Shown: positions 30,492 to 42,272, numbered from the stretch's first letter. The stretch: 64,000 nucleotides of DNA from Pseudomonadota bacterium (GCA_021785405.1 JAJYFF010000003.1:43434-107433); one strand, 5' to 3'. Made by a program: numbers and translations. The notes: a model not told the origin generated them from the sequence alone.

Positions 30492-31844
30492 TCAGTCGCC
30501 CGCGATCGTCATCTCCGTGATCAACAGCGACCCGACGCGCACGCCGCCCCGATCGTCGACGTCGTCGCCGGCGGCGGCGATGCCGGCCAGCATCGTCGAC
30601 AGCTGGCCCGCGATCGTGATCTCGGCGACCGGGTGCTGGATCTGCCCGTTCTCGACCCAGAAGCCGGCGGCACCGCGCGAGTAGTCGCCGGTCACGGTAT
30701 TCACGCCCTGGCCCATCAGTTCCGTGACGAACAGGCCGCGACCGAGCGCCCGCAGCAGCGACTCGAGCCCGCCGCTGACCGTCGGCGCGACGACCAGGTT
30801 GTGCGCCCCGCCCGCGTTGCCGGTCGACACGAGCCCGAGCTTGCGCGCCCAGTAACTCGACAACAGGTATCCCGTGAGGACGCCGTCGTCGATCAGTTCG
30901 CGATCCTTCGTGGCCACGCCCTCGTCGTCGAACGGCGCGCTCGCGACCCCCTTGCGGATGTGAGGGCGTTCGGCGATCGAGAACCCGCGCGGGAACACGG
31001 GTCGGCCGACCGCATCGAGCAGGAACGAGGCGCGGCGATACTGGCTCGCGCCGCTGATCGCCGCGGCGAAGTGGCCGATGAGGCCCCGCGCGATCTCCGC
31101 GGCGAACAGCACGGGCGCCCGCCGGGTCGTGAGCTTGCGCGGGCCGAGGCGCGCGATCGTGCGGCGCGCGCTCTCGCGGCCGACGTCGGCGCCGTCCTGC
31201 AGATCGCGCCAGTCGCGCGCGGTCGTGTACCAGTAGTCGCGCTGCATCTGCTCGCCCGTGCCGGCGAGGACCGCGCAACTCAGACTGTGCATCGTCGTCG
31301 GATAGCCGCCGATGAACCCGTGCGAATTGCCGTAGACGTGCAACCCGCGGTGGGTACCGAGCGACGCGCCCTCGGAATTGTTGATCCTCGGGTCGTAGGC
31401 GAGCGCGGCCGCCTCGCAGGCGCGTGCGAGCTCGATCGCTTCTTCGGCCGTGAGATTCCACGGATGGGCGAGATCGAGGTCCGGGATCGCGGTCGCCATC
31501 AGCGCCTCGTCGGCGAGGCCGGCGTAGGCGTCCTCGGCGGTGAATCGGGCGATGCTGCAAGCCTTCGCGACCGTCTCGCGAACCGCGTCACGGCCGAGGT
31601 CCGCGGTGCTCGCCGAGCCCTTGCGACCCCCGAAAAACACCGTGACGCCGAGGCTGCGGTCGCGCTGGTGCTCGAGCGTCTCGACCTCGCCGAGCCGCAC
31701 CCCGACCGATAGCCCGGCGGTTTGGCCGACCGAGGCTTCGGCTTGCGACGCGCCGCGTTGCGCAGCCTCCGCGAGCGCGTGCGCGATGATCGACTCGAGG
31801 TCTTGCTCGTTCAAGGGGGTCCGCCCGTGGGCTGCGATCGCCAT
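30492..31844 (-). CDS. pmbA: Metalloprotease PmbA (TldD/PmbA family)
   Basis: VETLEHQRDRSLGVTVFFGGRKGSASTADL, GFIGGYPTTMHSLSCAVLA, TGNAGGAHNLVV, VTGDYSRGAAGFWVENGQIQHPVAEITIA. Confidence 0.96.
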   Translation of the reverse strand: MAIAAHGRTPLNEQDLESIIAHALAEAAQRGASQAEASVGQTAGLSVGVRLGEVETLEHQRDRSLGVTVFFGGRKGSASTADLGRDAVRETVAKACSIARFTAEDAYAGLADEALMATAIPDLDLAHPWNLTAEEAIELARACEAAALAYDPRINNSEGASLGTHRGLHVYGNSHGFIGGYPTTMHSLSCAVLAGTGEQMQRDYWYTTARDWRDLQDGADVGRESARRTIARLGPRKLTTRRAPVLFAAEIARGLIGHFAAAISGASQYRRASFLLDAVGRPVFPRGFSIAERPHIRKGVASAPFDDEGVATKDRELIDDGVLTGYLLSSYWARKLGLVSTGNAGGAHNLVVAPTVSGGLESLLRALGRGLFVTELMGQGVNTVTGDYSRGAAGFWVENGQIQHPVAEITIAGQLSTMLAGIAAAGDDVDDRGGVRVGSLLITEMTIAGD

Positions 31845-31933
31845 CGCTGTCTCCTGCTCGCCCAGGCATCCGGGCGTGCCGGCATTGTACCGGGGCCGGA
31901 TTGCATCGGCTGCAGGGATGTCCGGGTGATAGC

Positions 31934-32461
31934 ATGCTGCGCATGACGAGCAGCGAGGAACCGGCGGACGCGACCGACCCCGACAGCGGGCGTCCGAGCA
32001 AGAGCGCGCGCAAGCGCGCCGCCGCGTCGCTCCAGGATCTCGGCGTCGAACTCGCCGACTGGCCGGACGCGGAGCTCGAGGCGGTCGGCCTGCCGGAGGG
32101 ACTGATCGCGGCGATTCGGGAGCTGCGCCGCCTGCGCGCGCGCGGCGCCCAGCTGCGCCAGCGCCAGTACATCGGCAAGCTGATGCGCCGCATCGACCCG
32201 GCGCCGGTGATCGCACGCATCGACGCCCGCAAGCGCGAGCACGACCGTCAGGTGCGCGCGTTCCAGCAAATCGAGCGCTGGCGCGACCGGCTGCTCGGCG
32301 CCGAGGCGACCGCGATCGACGATTTTCTCGCCGCGTTTCCGGCCGCGGAGCGCGCGACCCTGCTGCGCTTGGTCGACGCGGCACATGCCGAGCGCGCCGC
32401 GGACCGGCCGCCAGCGGCGGCGCGCGAACTCTTCGCCCAGCTGAAACAGTGGATCCGTTGA
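31934..32461 (+). CDS. yjgA: DUF615 ribosome-associated protein (YjgA/DarP)
   Basis: RPSKSARKRAAASLQDLGVELADWPDAEL...LRQRQYIGKLMRRIDPAPVIARID; divergent from pmbA, a conserved neighbourhood. Confidence 0.93.
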   Translation: MLRMTSSEEPADATDPDSGRPSKSARKRAAASLQDLGVELADWPDAELEAVGLPEGLIAAIRELRRLRARGAQLRQRQYIGKLMRRIDPAPVIARIDARKREHDRQVRAFQQIERWRDRLLGAEATAIDDFLAAFPAAERATLLRLVDAAHAERAADRPPAAARELFAQLKQWIR

Positions 32462-32485
32462 GCGTTTTGGTACACTGGAACGCTT

Positions 32486-32977
32486 ATGAACGCGCTGATC
32501 GGCATCATCATGGGATCCTCTTCCGATTGGGAGACGATGCAGCCCGCCGCCCAGATGCTCACCGCCCTCGGGATACCGCACGAGGTCCGGGTCGTATCCG
32601 CGCACCGGACGCCGGACCTGCTGTTCGAGTACGCGGCCACCGCACGCGGTAGGGGTCTGAAGGCGATCATCGCCGGCGCCGGCGGCGCGGCGCATCTGCC
32701 GGGCATGACGGCCGCGAAGACCACGGTGCCGGTGCTCGGGGTCCCGGTGCAGTCCAAGGCGCTGAACGGACTCGATTCCTTGCTGTCGATCGTGCAGATG
32801 CCGGCCGGGGTCCCCGTCGCGACCTTCGCGATCGGCAGCGCCGGCGCGAAGAACGCGGCCTTGTTCGCGGCGGCGATCGTCGCGAACGAGTCCCCCGAGG
32901 TTCGCGTCGCGTTGGACGCGTTCCGGGAATCGCAAACCGCAGCGGTGCTGTCGCGGCCCGATCCCCGGACTCCGTGA
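32486..32977 (+). CDS. purE: N5-carboxyaminoimidazole ribonucleotide mutase
   Basis: [63 protein letters not shown]. Confidence 0.98.
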   Translation: MNALIGIIMGSSSDWETMQPAAQMLTALGIPHEVRVVSAHRTPDLLFEYAATARGRGLKAIIAGAGGAAHLPGMTAAKTTVPVLGVPVQSKALNGLDSLLSIVQMPAGVPVATFAIGSAGAKNAALFAAAIVANESPEVRVALDAFRESQTAAVLSRPDPRTP

Positions 32978-34080
32978 CCGGATCGATTCCCAGCCGAGTC
33001 GGGATCATCGGCGCCGGGCAGCTCGGCCGCATGCTCGCCCTCGCGGCGGCGCCGCTCGGGCTGCACTGCCTGTTCCTCGACCGCAGCGCCGCCGCGCCCG
33101 CTGCGCAGCTCGCGCCCATTCTCGTCGGCGAACTCACCGATCCCGCGTTGCTCGCGGATCTCGCGAAGCGCAGCGACGTCTTGACCTTCGATTGGGAGAA
33201 CGTGCCCGCAGCGGCGCTCGCGCCGCTCGCGCAGCGGCTGCCGATCCGGCCCGGTCCCGCCGCACTCGAGGTCTCCCAGGATCGACTGGCGGAGAAGTCG
33301 CTGTTCACCCGATTGCGGATCCCGGTCACGCCGCACGCCGCGGTCGACGGCCGCGTGGATCTCGAACGTGCAGCGCGGCGGCTCGGCTTGCCCGGCGTGC
33401 TGAAAACCCGTCGCCTGGGCTACGACGGCAAGGGGCAAGCGCTGCTGCGCGACCGTGCCGACTTCGATCACGCGCTCGCAACGCTCGGCGAGCGCGATCT
33501 GATCTACGAGAAGCACCAGCCGTTCTCGATCGAGGTATCGGCCATCGGGGCGCGCGGGATCGACGGCGAGATCGCGCTCTACCCATTGTCGGCGAACACG
33601 CATCGCGACGGGATCCTGCGCTACGGGATCGCGCCATACCACGACGAGTCGCTCGAGCGTCTCGCGGCCTCCTACCTCCGCCGGGTGATGCGCAGCCTCG
33701 ATTACGTCGGGGTGCTCGCGATCGAGTTCTTCGTGGTGAACGGCCGATTGCTGGCCAATGAAATGGCGCCCCGAGTGCACAATTCCGGACATTGGACCAT
33801 CGACGGCTGCGTGACGAGCCAGTTCGAGAATCACCTGCGGGCGATCTGCGGGCTGCCGCTCGGCAGCACCCGGGCCTTGGGACACACCGCGATGATCAAC
33901 TTCCTCGGCACGATGCCGGACCGGCAAGCCCTGTTGCAGATCGAGGGGCTCGCGTACCACGATTACGGCAAGGAGCCGCGCCCGGGCCGCAAGCTCGGCC
34001 ACTGCACGATCGTCAGCGCGCGGGCGAAGGACCGCGATGCCGCGATGCAAAATGCCCTAAAATCGATTCGCTGGACCTAG
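32974..34080 (+). CDS. purK: N5-carboxyaminoimidazole ribonucleotide synthase
   Basis: [63 protein letters not shown]. Confidence 0.97.
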   Translation: MTGSIPSRVGIIGAGQLGRMLALAAAPLGLHCLFLDRSAAAPAAQLAPILVGELTDPALLADLAKRSDVLTFDWENVPAAALAPLAQRLPIRPGPAALEVSQDRLAEKSLFTRLRIPVTPHAAVDGRVDLERAARRLGLPGVLKTRRLGYDGKGQALLRDRADFDHALATLGERDLIYEKHQPFSIEVSAIGARGIDGEIALYPLSANTHRDGILRYGIAPYHDESLERLAASYLRRVMRSLDYVGVLAIEFFVVNGRLLANEMAPRVHNSGHWTIDGCVTSQFENHLRAICGLPLGSTRALGHTAMINFLGTMPDRQALLQIEGLAYHDYGKEPRPGRKLGHCTIVSARAKDRDAAMQNALKSIRWT

Positions 34081-34133
34081 GCGGAACGGTCGATGCCGTT
34101 CGCCAAGGACTCGAAACCCAAGCGGTTGGCGCG

Positions 34134-35375
34134 ATGTATCTAGAACTCTTCAGGCTTCGTGAACTCCCGTTTCGGCTGAGCCCGGATCCTCAGTTTCTCT
34201 ACCTGAGCAAGCAGCACGCCCGGGCGAAGGCGTACATGGAGTCGACGATCTGGTTCACGGACGGCTTCGTCGTGATCACCGGCGAGATCGGCGCGGGCAA
34301 GACCACGTTGATCGAGACCTTCCTGCGAGAGCTGCAGCCGGACACCGTGGTGGCGCAGATCAATCAGACCCAGCTGTCGCCGACGGCGTTCCTGCAGTCG
34401 GTCCTGGTGCAGTTCGGCTTTTCCCCGTTCAGCATGAAGAAGGCCGAGGTCCTCGCGACGCTGAACAACTTCCTCATCGAGCAGCATGCCGCGGGCCGCC
34501 GGGTGCTGTTGATCGTCGACGAAGCACAGAACCTGAACAACAAGGTGCTCGAGGAAGTCCGGATGTTGTCCGGTATCGAGACCACCAAGGACAAGGCGAT
34601 GCGCATCATCCTCGCCGGCCAACCGGAGCTCAACGACAAGCTGAACGCCCGGGAATTCGTGCAGCTCGCGCAGCGCGTGCGGTTGCGGTTCCACTTGACG
34701 GCGCTGACGCCGGAGGAGACCACGGCGTACGTCGATCACCGTCTCGAGGTCGCCGGCGCCGAAGGCCGCAGGATCTTCGCCGAGGAGATCTATCCGACGA
34801 TCTTCCGTTACACCGGGGGCGTGCCACGCTTGATCAACACCCTGTGCGACACCGCGATGATGGCCGCGTTCGCGCGGGAATCCGATCGGGTGCTGCAGGA
34901 GGATCTCGACGCGGCGATCCACGAACTGCAATGGGTCGAATACGCGTCGCGGACGAACCGGATGCACGCGCCGAACCTCGCGGAGGCGGCCTCGCTCGAC
35001 TCGGCGGCGGCCGGGCCCGCGGTCGGACGGATCCTGATCGCACACCGCGGCGCGACCATGATCGAGCGCGAGTTGCGGCCGGGTCGGCTGGTGATCGGGC
35101 GCACACCGGACAACGACCTGGCGATCGACAGCAAATTCGTGAGCCGACACCACTGTCAGATCCTCACCAGCGCCGACTCCTGCCTGATCGAGGATCTGAA
35201 CAGCACGAACGGGATCTACCTGCGCTCCAAGCGCATCCGGCGCCACAACTTGAACGACGGCGACGTCGTGGTCATCGGCGAGCACGAGATCACCTATATC
35301 GACGAGCGATCGACGCGCACCCGGCCCCGGACCGACGTCGTCGGCGCCGACACCGTGGTGCTCGACAAAGCCTAG
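34134..35375 (+). CDS. ExeA-like AAA ATPase fused to a C-terminal FHA domain
   Basis: MYLELFRLRELPFRLSPDPQFLYLSKQHARAKAYMES, GEIGAGKTTLIETFL (Walker A), VLLIVDEAQNL (Walker B); FHA GRLVIGRTPDNDLAIDSKFVSRHHCQI...LIEDLNSTNGIYL. Confidence 0.93.
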   Translation: MYLELFRLRELPFRLSPDPQFLYLSKQHARAKAYMESTIWFTDGFVVITGEIGAGKTTLIETFLRELQPDTVVAQINQTQLSPTAFLQSVLVQFGFSPFSMKKAEVLATLNNFLIEQHAAGRRVLLIVDEAQNLNNKVLEEVRMLSGIETTKDKAMRIILAGQPELNDKLNAREFVQLAQRVRLRFHLTALTPEETTAYVDHRLEVAGAEGRRIFAEEIYPTIFRYTGGVPRLINTLCDTAMMAAFARESDRVLQEDLDAAIHELQWVEYASRTNRMHAPNLAEAASLDSAAAGPAVGRILIAHRGATMIERELRPGRLVIGRTPDNDLAIDSKFVSRHHCQILTSADSCLIEDLNSTNGIYLRSKRIRRHNLNDGDVVVIGEHEITYIDERSTRTRPRTDVVGADTVVLDKA

Positions 35376-35725
35376 CGCCGGGACGATCGGGCCGTCGTCG
35401 GCGGCAGCGGTCCACCGCTGTAGCGCCGGCGCATTTCCCGCCAACCCCGGCGGCGCAGGTAGATCGTCAACGCGGCGATCAGCGCCGCGATCCCGATCGC
35501 GAACGTCGCAGCCACCCGCCAATCACGCGTATCGATGGCGGACAGACCCAGCGCGAAGGCGCCGATCACCGCATAGGCGGTCGGCAGGGATTCGTAGACA
35601 GGGCCCGGCAATCGCACATCCGTCTCCGTTGACGGTTCGCAGTTCACCGGGGCCGATCCTAGCGCGAGGACGGCGAGCGTCGGGGCCCATTTGACTAAAG
35701 CCGCGCCGCCGGCGCTGCGCGGCAA
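35372..35725 (-). CDS. Hypothetical small membrane protein
   Basis: 117 aa with two hydrophobic segments (YAVIGAFALGLSAI, VAATFAIGIAALIAALTIYL) and basic C-terminus; fills the gap between two + strand genes. Confidence 0.5.
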   Translation of the reverse strand: MPRSAGGAALVKWAPTLAVLALGSAPVNCEPSTETDVRLPGPVYESLPTAYAVIGAFALGLSAIDTRDWRVAATFAIGIAALIAALTIYLRRRGWREMRRRYSGGPLPPTTARSSRR

Positions 35726-35853
35726 CGACGGGTCCCGCGGGGTAGACGCGATCGGCGGCGGCTCTTATGCTTTTGCGTTTGACGCGGCCCCGGCGCCGCG
35801 ACCTCGACCATCGCAATCGGTGTTCGCGCCCCGGACACCGCAGGGAGTCGTGC

Positions 35854-37497
35854 ATGCGAATGAAGCCATCCTGCGTCGCCGGCCTCCCGGTCCTCTGCGC
35901 CGCGCTGTGCGCCGCGGGCGCGATGCCGGCGAACGCCCGGTCCGGTTCCCCGCAGGCCGCCGCGGCGAGCGCCTCGACCGCGGCGGCGCTGCCGCCGGGG
36001 ACGCGCCAGTCCCTGCGCAACGCGCACAGCATCACCCACGGCAGCGTGACCATCGGCGGACATCCGATCCGCTACGAGGCCGAGGCCGGGGTGATGGTCG
36101 TGCATCCCACCGCGCCGCTCGACCCGGCCGCGCCGTCGCCCGGTCCGGGCGCCGCGGCCGTCAAGCCGCCGCCCGCCGCGAGCATGTCGTACGTCGCGTA
36201 TTTCAAGGGCGATCACGAGGACCCGCGTCGACCGATCACGTTCCTCTATAACGGCGGTCCCGGATCCTCGACGATCTGGCTGCACATGGGGGCTTTTGGC
36301 CCGGTGCGCGTCGTGGTCGCGGGCGACCGGCACGTGCCGCCCGCGCCGTACGCGGTGGTGAACAACCAGTACAGCCTGCTCGATGCGAGCGACCTCGTGT
36401 TCGTCGATGCGCCCGGGACCGGCTTCGGCCGCCTGCGCGGCAAGGACGCGGCGAAGGCGTTCTGGGGCGTCGATCAGGATGCCCACGCCTTTGCGAACTT
36501 CATCGTGCAGTTCCTCTCGGCCCACGATCGCTGGAATTCGCCGAAATTCCTGTTCGGCGAGAGCTACGGGACCACCCGCTCGGCCGCCCTGATCAACGTG
36601 CTGGAGACCGACAAATCGGTCGACTTCAACGGCGTGATCCTGCTCTCGCAGATCCTGAATTACGACGACAGCATCGATGCGCCGCAGTTCAACCCCGGCA
36701 TGGACCTCCCGTACGAACTCGCACTGCCGACGTACGCGGCGACCGCCTGGTACCACCACCAGCTGCCCAACGCGCCGGCGACGCTCGACGAACTGCTGCC
36801 CGCGGTGGAGAAGTTCGCGCTCGGCGCCTACGCCCAGGCGCTCGACGCGGGCAACGCGCTCGGCGCCGACCGCAAGGCCGCGATCGCGCAGCAGTTGCAC
36901 GACGACACGGGTCTGCCCGTCGCGACCATCGAGCGGGCGAACCTGCGAATCAACGGCGGCGAGTTCGAGAAGAACCTGCTCGGTCCCGACACGACCACCG
37001 GCCGCCTCGATACGCGCTTCAGCGGACCCTCGCTCGACCCGATGAGCGAGGAAGCCGGCTATGACCCGCAATCCTCGGCGATCTCGTCCGCGTACGTGTC
37101 GGCGTTCAACGACTACGTGCGGACCCGGCTGAAGTTCGGCATCGGCATGACCTACAAGCCCGAGATCGACCTGTGGAAGACCTGGGACTACACCCATCGG
37201 CCGCCGGGCGCGCCGGCGAAACTACCCGGCCCGACGAACGTGATGCCGGATCTGGCGGCGGCGATGCAGCAGGATCCGACCCTCAAGGTGCAACTCAACG
37301 GCGGATATTACGATCTCGCGACGCCCTTCTTCGCGGCGATGTTCGAGATGCAGCACCTGCCGATGGAGGCCTCTCTGGAGAAGAACATCGAAATGCATTT
37401 CTATCCCTCGGGCCACATGGTGTACGTCTACGAGCCGGCCCTGAAGACCCTGCACGCGAACGTCGCGGCGTTCATCGAACGCAACAGCCGGCGCTAG
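35854..37497 (+). CDS. S10 family serine carboxypeptidase-like peptidase
   Basis: RPITFLYNGGPGSSTIWLHMGAFGPVRV, FLFGESYGTTRSAAL, LNGGYYDLATPFFA, YPSGHMVYV; signal peptide. Confidence 0.94.
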   Translation: MRMKPSCVAGLPVLCAALCAAGAMPANARSGSPQAAAASASTAAALPPGTRQSLRNAHSITHGSVTIGGHPIRYEAEAGVMVVHPTAPLDPAAPSPGPGAAAVKPPPAASMSYVAYFKGDHEDPRRPITFLYNGGPGSSTIWLHMGAFGPVRVVVAGDRHVPPAPYAVVNNQYSLLDASDLVFVDAPGTGFGRLRGKDAAKAFWGVDQDAHAFANFIVQFLSAHDRWNSPKFLFGESYGTTRSAALINVLETDKSVDFNGVILLSQILNYDDSIDAPQFNPGMDLPYELALPTYAATAWYHHQLPNAPATLDELLPAVEKFALGAYAQALDAGNALGADRKAAIAQQLHDDTGLPVATIERANLRINGGEFEKNLLGPDTTTGRLDTRFSGPSLDPMSEEAGYDPQSSAISSAYVSAFNDYVRTRLKFGIGMTYKPEIDLWKTWDYTHRPPGAPAKLPGPTNVMPDLAAAMQQDPTLKVQLNGGYYDLATPFFAAMFEMQHLPMEASLEKNIEMHFYPSGHMVYVYEPALKTLHANVAAFIERNSRR

Positions 37498-37546
37498 TGT
37501 CGGCCTGGCGAACCACCGCCTTGCGCCCGGTTGGCGGGACGCGGCG

Positions 37547-38803
37547 ATGAAAGAAGACGCAACGACCCGGTCGCGGCCGCACCGGCTGCCGACCCCGGGG
37601 TGGCGGACGTTCCTGGCGGTGATGGGCCCGGGACTCGTCGTGATGCTCGCCGACACCGACGTCGGCAGCATCATCACCGCCGCGCAAAGCGGCGTGCAGT
37701 GGGGCTACCGGCTGCTGCTGCTGCAAGCCCTGCTGATCCCGGTGCTGTTCGTCGTCCAGGAGCTCACGGTGCGACTCGGGCTGTTCACCGGCAAGGGCCA
37801 CGGCGAGCTCATCCGCGAGACCTTCGGGCGCGGCTGGGCGTGGCTGTCGGTCACCAGCCTCGGCGTCGCGGCGATCGGCGCACTGCTGACCGAGTTCTCC
37901 GGCGTGGCCGCCGTCGGCGAGCTGTACGGGATCCCGAAGATCGCGAGCCTCGGATTCAGCACGGTGTTCTTGCTGGTGGTCGTGTTGACCGGCACCTATC
38001 GCCGTGTCGAGCGCGTCGCGATCGCGCTCGGGCTGTTCGAGTTCGCTTTCTTCCTCGTCGCGTACGAGGCTCATCCGGACCCCGGTGCGCTCGTCCGCGG
38101 CCTGACGCAGCTGCCGCTCGGGGATCGCGGCTACCTGTACCTCGTGGCCGCGAACATCGGCGCGGTGATCATGCCGTGGATGATCTTCTACCAACAGTCC
38201 GCCGTCGCGGACAAGAAGCTCGGCCCCGAGCACTACACCTACGCTCGCTGGGATACGGCGATCGGCTCGGTGATCACGCAGGCGGTGATGGCGGCGATCC
38301 TGGTCGCGGCGGCCGCGACGATCGGCCGGACCGGCGCGAAGTCGAGCCTCGAGAGCATCGGTGACATCACCGCCGCGCTGTCGCCGATCCTCGGGTCGAG
38401 CGCCGGACGCATGGTCTTCGCGCTCGGCACCCTCGGCGCCGCAATGGTCGCCGCGATCGTCGTATCGCTCGCGGCCGCCTGGGGATTCGGCGAGGTGACC
38501 GGCTACCGCCATTCGCTCGAGCATCATCCGCTCGAGGCCCCGTGGTTCTACGGCGTCTACGCGGTCGCGGTGATCGGCGGGGCCATCGGGGTCGCGCTCG
38601 CGCCCAACCTGGTCAAGCTGAACATCGGGGTCGAGGTGATGAACGCGTTGATGCTGCCGATCGTCCTCGGATTTCTGGTGCTGCTCGCGTTCCGGGCCTT
38701 GCCGGCCGCGCACCGCCCGCGCGGCGTCTATGCGTGGATCGTCGTGGGCGTGTCGGTGCTGATCTCCGGGCTCGGTCTATTCGCGGGGATCGCCGGCATC
38801 TGA
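37547..38803 (+). CDS. Nramp family divalent metal transporter
   Basis: GPGLVVMLADTDVGSIITAAQSGVQWGYRLLLLQALLIPVLFVVQELTVRLG, MPWMIFYQQSAVADK. Confidence 0.9.
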   Translation: MKEDATTRSRPHRLPTPGWRTFLAVMGPGLVVMLADTDVGSIITAAQSGVQWGYRLLLLQALLIPVLFVVQELTVRLGLFTGKGHGELIRETFGRGWAWLSVTSLGVAAIGALLTEFSGVAAVGELYGIPKIASLGFSTVFLLVVVLTGTYRRVERVAIALGLFEFAFFLVAYEAHPDPGALVRGLTQLPLGDRGYLYLVAANIGAVIMPWMIFYQQSAVADKKLGPEHYTYARWDTAIGSVITQAVMAAILVAAAATIGRTGAKSSLESIGDITAALSPILGSSAGRMVFALGTLGAAMVAAIVVSLAAAWGFGEVTGYRHSLEHHPLEAPWFYGVYAVAVIGGAIGVALAPNLVKLNIGVEVMNALMLPIVLGFLVLLAFRALPAAHRPRGVYAWIVVGVSVLISGLGLFAGIAGI

Positions 38804-39997
38804 GGAGCGTCGCTGCGCGGCGATCGCGAGCACGATCGTCGCCAGCGCGGCCGACACGCAAGCGTAGAAATAGGGCACCGCCGGACCGACGATGAACAGC
38901 GCGCCCATCGCGAGGTTCGACAGGAATTGGCCGAAACTGCGCGAGACCGACAGGAATCCCATCCCGCGCGTCAGCCGGCGGTGCTCGACCAGGGACGACA
39001 CCAGGGTCGGTTCGAAGGTCTCGACGGCGCCCATGCCGAAGCCGAGCACTCCCACCGCGAGATACAGCGCGACTTCCGGCGCGCGCCACAGCACGCACAG
39101 GCCGATCAGGCACGAGCCGAGCGCCGACGGGAAATAACCGAGCGACCACAGCGATCGCGCCCCGGCGCCGCGGCGCCGTCCGAGCACGTACCCACTGAGC
39201 GCGGAGACGCCGAGATAGATCATGAACGCGAACACGCCTGCCTCGAAGCCCGAGCGCGTCGCATGCCCTCCGGTCGCGGTCAGGATCGGGTATCCGAGGT
39301 TGTAGAAACTGAAGCCGTACAGCGTTGCCGCGGCGAGCAGCGCCTTGAGCAACACGCGGCCCCCGCCGGCCGAACCGCCGGGCCCGGCGCTCGGCGTCGG
39401 CGCGGCGTACACCGTCTCACGCCGCACGAACAGCAGCAAGGCGGTCGACACCAGCAGGGGCACGATCGCGAACAGCAGGACCGCGTGGATCGGGATTCGC
39501 GCCGCGAGGAACGCCAACACCGCGAGCGCGGACAGCATCCCGCCCGCGATGTCGAGCGCGTGCAGCGTCCCGAACGCCCGCGCGCGGCTCTCGGGCGACG
39601 TGACTTCGACGAGCATCGCGCGGCGCGCGGGACTGCGGAAGTAGCGCGCCCACCAGCCGAGCACGAACAGCAGCGCGGCCGCGGCGGGAGCACGCGCGAG
39701 GCCGGACAACGCCATCAACGGGATCAGCGCATTGCCGATGATCGCGATGCGCTTCTTGTCGAAGCGGTCGCCGGCCAGGCCGCCGAGGTAGGAAAAGAAC
39801 GCGCCGCCGCCGAACGCCACCGCGGTCGCCAGGCCGTACGCGACGATCGTCGCGTGCAGGCGCATCACCAGCAGCAACGGAAACAGCGCGGCAACGCCTT
39901 GATAGCCGAGATCCGCGAAGAACGCGGAGAAGCACAGCAGGTACGCGTCGCGGCCGAGGCTGCCGGCGCCGCCGGGCTCGGCCGTCGCGCCCATCAA
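38777..39997 (-). CDS. MFS transporter
   Basis: 12-TM pattern, [43 protein letters not shown]. Confidence 0.9.
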   Translation of the reverse strand: MMGATAEPGGAGSLGRDAYLLCFSAFFADLGYQGVAALFPLLLVMRLHATIVAYGLATAVAFGGGAFFSYLGGLAGDRFDKKRIAIIGNALIPLMALSGLARAPAAAALLFVLGWWARYFRSPARRAMLVEVTSPESRARAFGTLHALDIAGGMLSALAVLAFLAARIPIHAVLLFAIVPLLVSTALLLFVRRETVYAAPTPSAGPGGSAGGGRVLLKALLAAATLYGFSFYNLGYPILTATGGHATRSGFEAGVFAFMIYLGVSALSGYVLGRRRGAGARSLWSLGYFPSALGSCLIGLCVLWRAPEVALYLAVGVLGFGMGAVETFEPTLVSSLVEHRRLTRGMGFLSVSRSFGQFLSNLAMGALFIVGPAVPYFYACVSAALATIVLAIAAQRRSSDAGDPRE

Positions 39998-41436
39998 CCC
40001 GTGCCGCCGACGGTCAGCGCGTCGACCCGCAAGGTCGGCTGACCGACGCCCACCGGCACCGACTGGCCCTCCTTGCCGCAGGTGCCGACGCCGGCGTCGA
40101 GCTTCAGGTCATCGCCGACCATGCTCACCCGCGTGAGCACGTCGGGCCCGTTGCCGATCAAGGTCGCCCCCTTGACCGGCGCGCCGATCCGGCCATGCTC
40201 GATCAGGTACGCCTCGCTCGCCGAGAACACGAACTTCCCCGAAGTGATGTCGACTTGACCGCCGCCGAAGTTGACCGCGTACAGGCCCCGTTCGACCGAC
40301 GCGACGATTTCCTCGGGCGCGTGGCGGCCGGCGCGCATGTAGGTGTTCGTCATCCGCGGCATCGTCATGTGCGCGAACGACTCGCGGCGACCGTTCCCGG
40401 TCGCCGGCAGTTTCATCAAGCGCGCATTCAGCTTGTCCTGCAGGTAGCCCCTGAGGATTCCGTTCTCGATCAGCACCGTGCACTGGGTCGGCGTGCCCTC
40501 GTCGTCGACGTTGAGCGAACCGCGCCTTCGCTCGAGCGTGCCGTCGTCGACGACGGTGATCGATTCGGCGGCGACGCGTTCGCCGATCCGATTCGAGAAC
40601 GCCGAGGTGCCCTTGCGATTGAAATCCCCCTCGAGGCCGTGGCCGATCGCCTCGTGCAACAGGATCCCGGGCCAGCCGGGGCCGAGCACGACGGTCATCG
40701 GACCCGCCGGCGCCGCGATCGCGTCGAGGTTCACGAGGGCTTGGCGCACGGCCTCGCGCGCGTGAACGAGCGGCAGATCGTCGCGCAACAATTCGTCGAT
40801 CCCGAACCGGCCGCCGCCGCCGCTGTACCCCTGCTCGCGCCGGCCACCGTGCTCGGCGATCACCGAGACGTTCACGCGCACCAGCGGGCGTACGTCGGCG
40901 ACGAAGGTGCCGTCGCTCGCGGCGATCAGGACGACCTCGTGGACCGCGGCGAGCGAGGCCATCACCTGCTTCACGCGCGGATCGATCCGCCGTGCTTCCG
41001 CGTCGATCCGCAGGAGCCAGGCGACCTTGTCCTCGTCGCGGACCGTCTCCAGCGGATCGATCGGCGCGTACAGTTGCCGGCCCGGTTCGCGCGACCACGC
41101 CTTCAGCGCCTGCGCACCGCCGCTGCGGGCGATCGCGCGCGCCGCGCGCGCAGCCTCCTCGATCGCGAGCGGCGCCAGCTCGTCGGTATACGCAAAGCCG
41201 GTACGCTCACCGCTGACCGCGCGCACGCCGACGCCCTGTTCGATACTGTGCGCGCCCTCCTTGACGATGCCGTCGTCGAGCGACCAGGACTCCTCGCGCG
41301 AGGACTGGAAATACAGGTCGGCATAGTCGATCCCGCGGCTCATCAGGCTGCCGAGCGCGGCCTCGATCCGCTGCTCGTCGAGACCCGCCGGAGAGAGGAT
41401 CGAGCGTGCGGCGATCTCGAGATTGGTATCGGTCAT
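39994..41436 (-). CDS. tldD: Metalloprotease TldD
   Basis: [57 protein letters not shown] (HExxxH), [17 protein letters not shown]. Confidence 0.98.
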   Translation of the reverse strand: MTDTNLEIAARSILSPAGLDEQRIEAALGSLMSRGIDYADLYFQSSREESWSLDDGIVKEGAHSIEQGVGVRAVSGERTGFAYTDELAPLAIEEAARAARAIARSGGAQALKAWSREPGRQLYAPIDPLETVRDEDKVAWLLRIDAEARRIDPRVKQVMASLAAVHEVVLIAASDGTFVADVRPLVRVNVSVIAEHGGRREQGYSGGGGRFGIDELLRDDLPLVHAREAVRQALVNLDAIAAPAGPMTVVLGPGWPGILLHEAIGHGLEGDFNRKGTSAFSNRIGERVAAESITVVDDGTLERRRGSLNVDDEGTPTQCTVLIENGILRGYLQDKLNARLMKLPATGNGRRESFAHMTMPRMTNTYMRAGRHAPEEIVASVERGLYAVNFGGGQVDITSGKFVFSASEAYLIEHGRIGAPVKGATLIGNGPDVLTRVSMVGDDLKLDAGVGTCGKEGQSVPVGVGQPTLRVDALTVGGTG

Positions 41437-42272
41437 ACGGGCTCCATCGCGACTCGCGGGGACTCGAGTCGCCGGTTCTGCAAGACGGGGAATCGGGCTC
41501 GCGTCTGCGCGAGTTGGTCGAGATCGAGGTCGGCGACGACGAACCCGACGTCCCGCTCGCGGCGCGCGAGCACCTGCCCCCAATAGTCGACGATCAGGGT
41601 ATCTCCATAGGTCTCCCGGCCATTGCTGTGCAGTCCCGCCTGCGCCGGCGCGACGACGTAACACAGGTTCTCGATCGCGCGCGCACGCAGCAGCACCTCC
41701 CAATGCGCGCGGCCGGTCGGCACCGTGAACGCGGACGGCACTGCCAGCCATTCGGCGCCCTGGGCGACGAGTTCGCGGTAGAGTTCGGGGAATCGGACGT
41801 CGTAACACACCGACAACCCGGCACGGCCGACCGGCGTATCGACGACCACGATCCGGCGGCCCGGCATCACGGTCCGCGACTCCCGGTATTGCTCGTCGCG
41901 CCCCGGGATCGCGACGTCGAACAGATGGATCTTGTCGTAGCGCGCGACGCGCCGCCCCTGCGCGTCGAACAGGAGCGATGCGTTCGCGACCCGATCCGTC
42001 GCGTCGACGCGCAGGTTCACGGTGCCGGCGAGTATCCACAAACCGAGTTCGCGCGCGGTCGCGCCGAGGAACGACTGCACGCGGCCCACGCCGTCCGCCT
42101 CGGCGACCGCGAGCTTGTCCTGGTCCCGCAACCCGAGCAACGCGAAGTTCTCCGGCAAGCAGGCGAGTTCGGCGCCCGCGTCCTTCGCGGCGCGCAGCAA
42201 GTCGCCGGCCACCGTCAGATTCTCCTCGACACCATGACTCGAGGTCATTTGAATGGCCGCGATCCGTCCCAT
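41433..42272 (-). CDS. Carbon-nitrogen hydrolase (Nit2/amidase-like)
   Basis: [60 protein letters not shown]. Confidence 0.96.
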   Translation of the reverse strand: MGRIAAIQMTSSHGVEENLTVAGDLLRAAKDAGAELACLPENFALLGLRDQDKLAVAEADGVGRVQSFLGATARELGLWILAGTVNLRVDATDRVANASLLFDAQGRRVARYDKIHLFDVAIPGRDEQYRESRTVMPGRRIVVVDTPVGRAGLSVCYDVRFPELYRELVAQGAEWLAVPSAFTVPTGRAHWEVLLRARAIENLCYVVAPAQAGLHSNGRETYGDTLIVDYWGQVLARRERDVGFVVADLDLDQLAQTRARFPVLQNRRLESPRVAMEPV

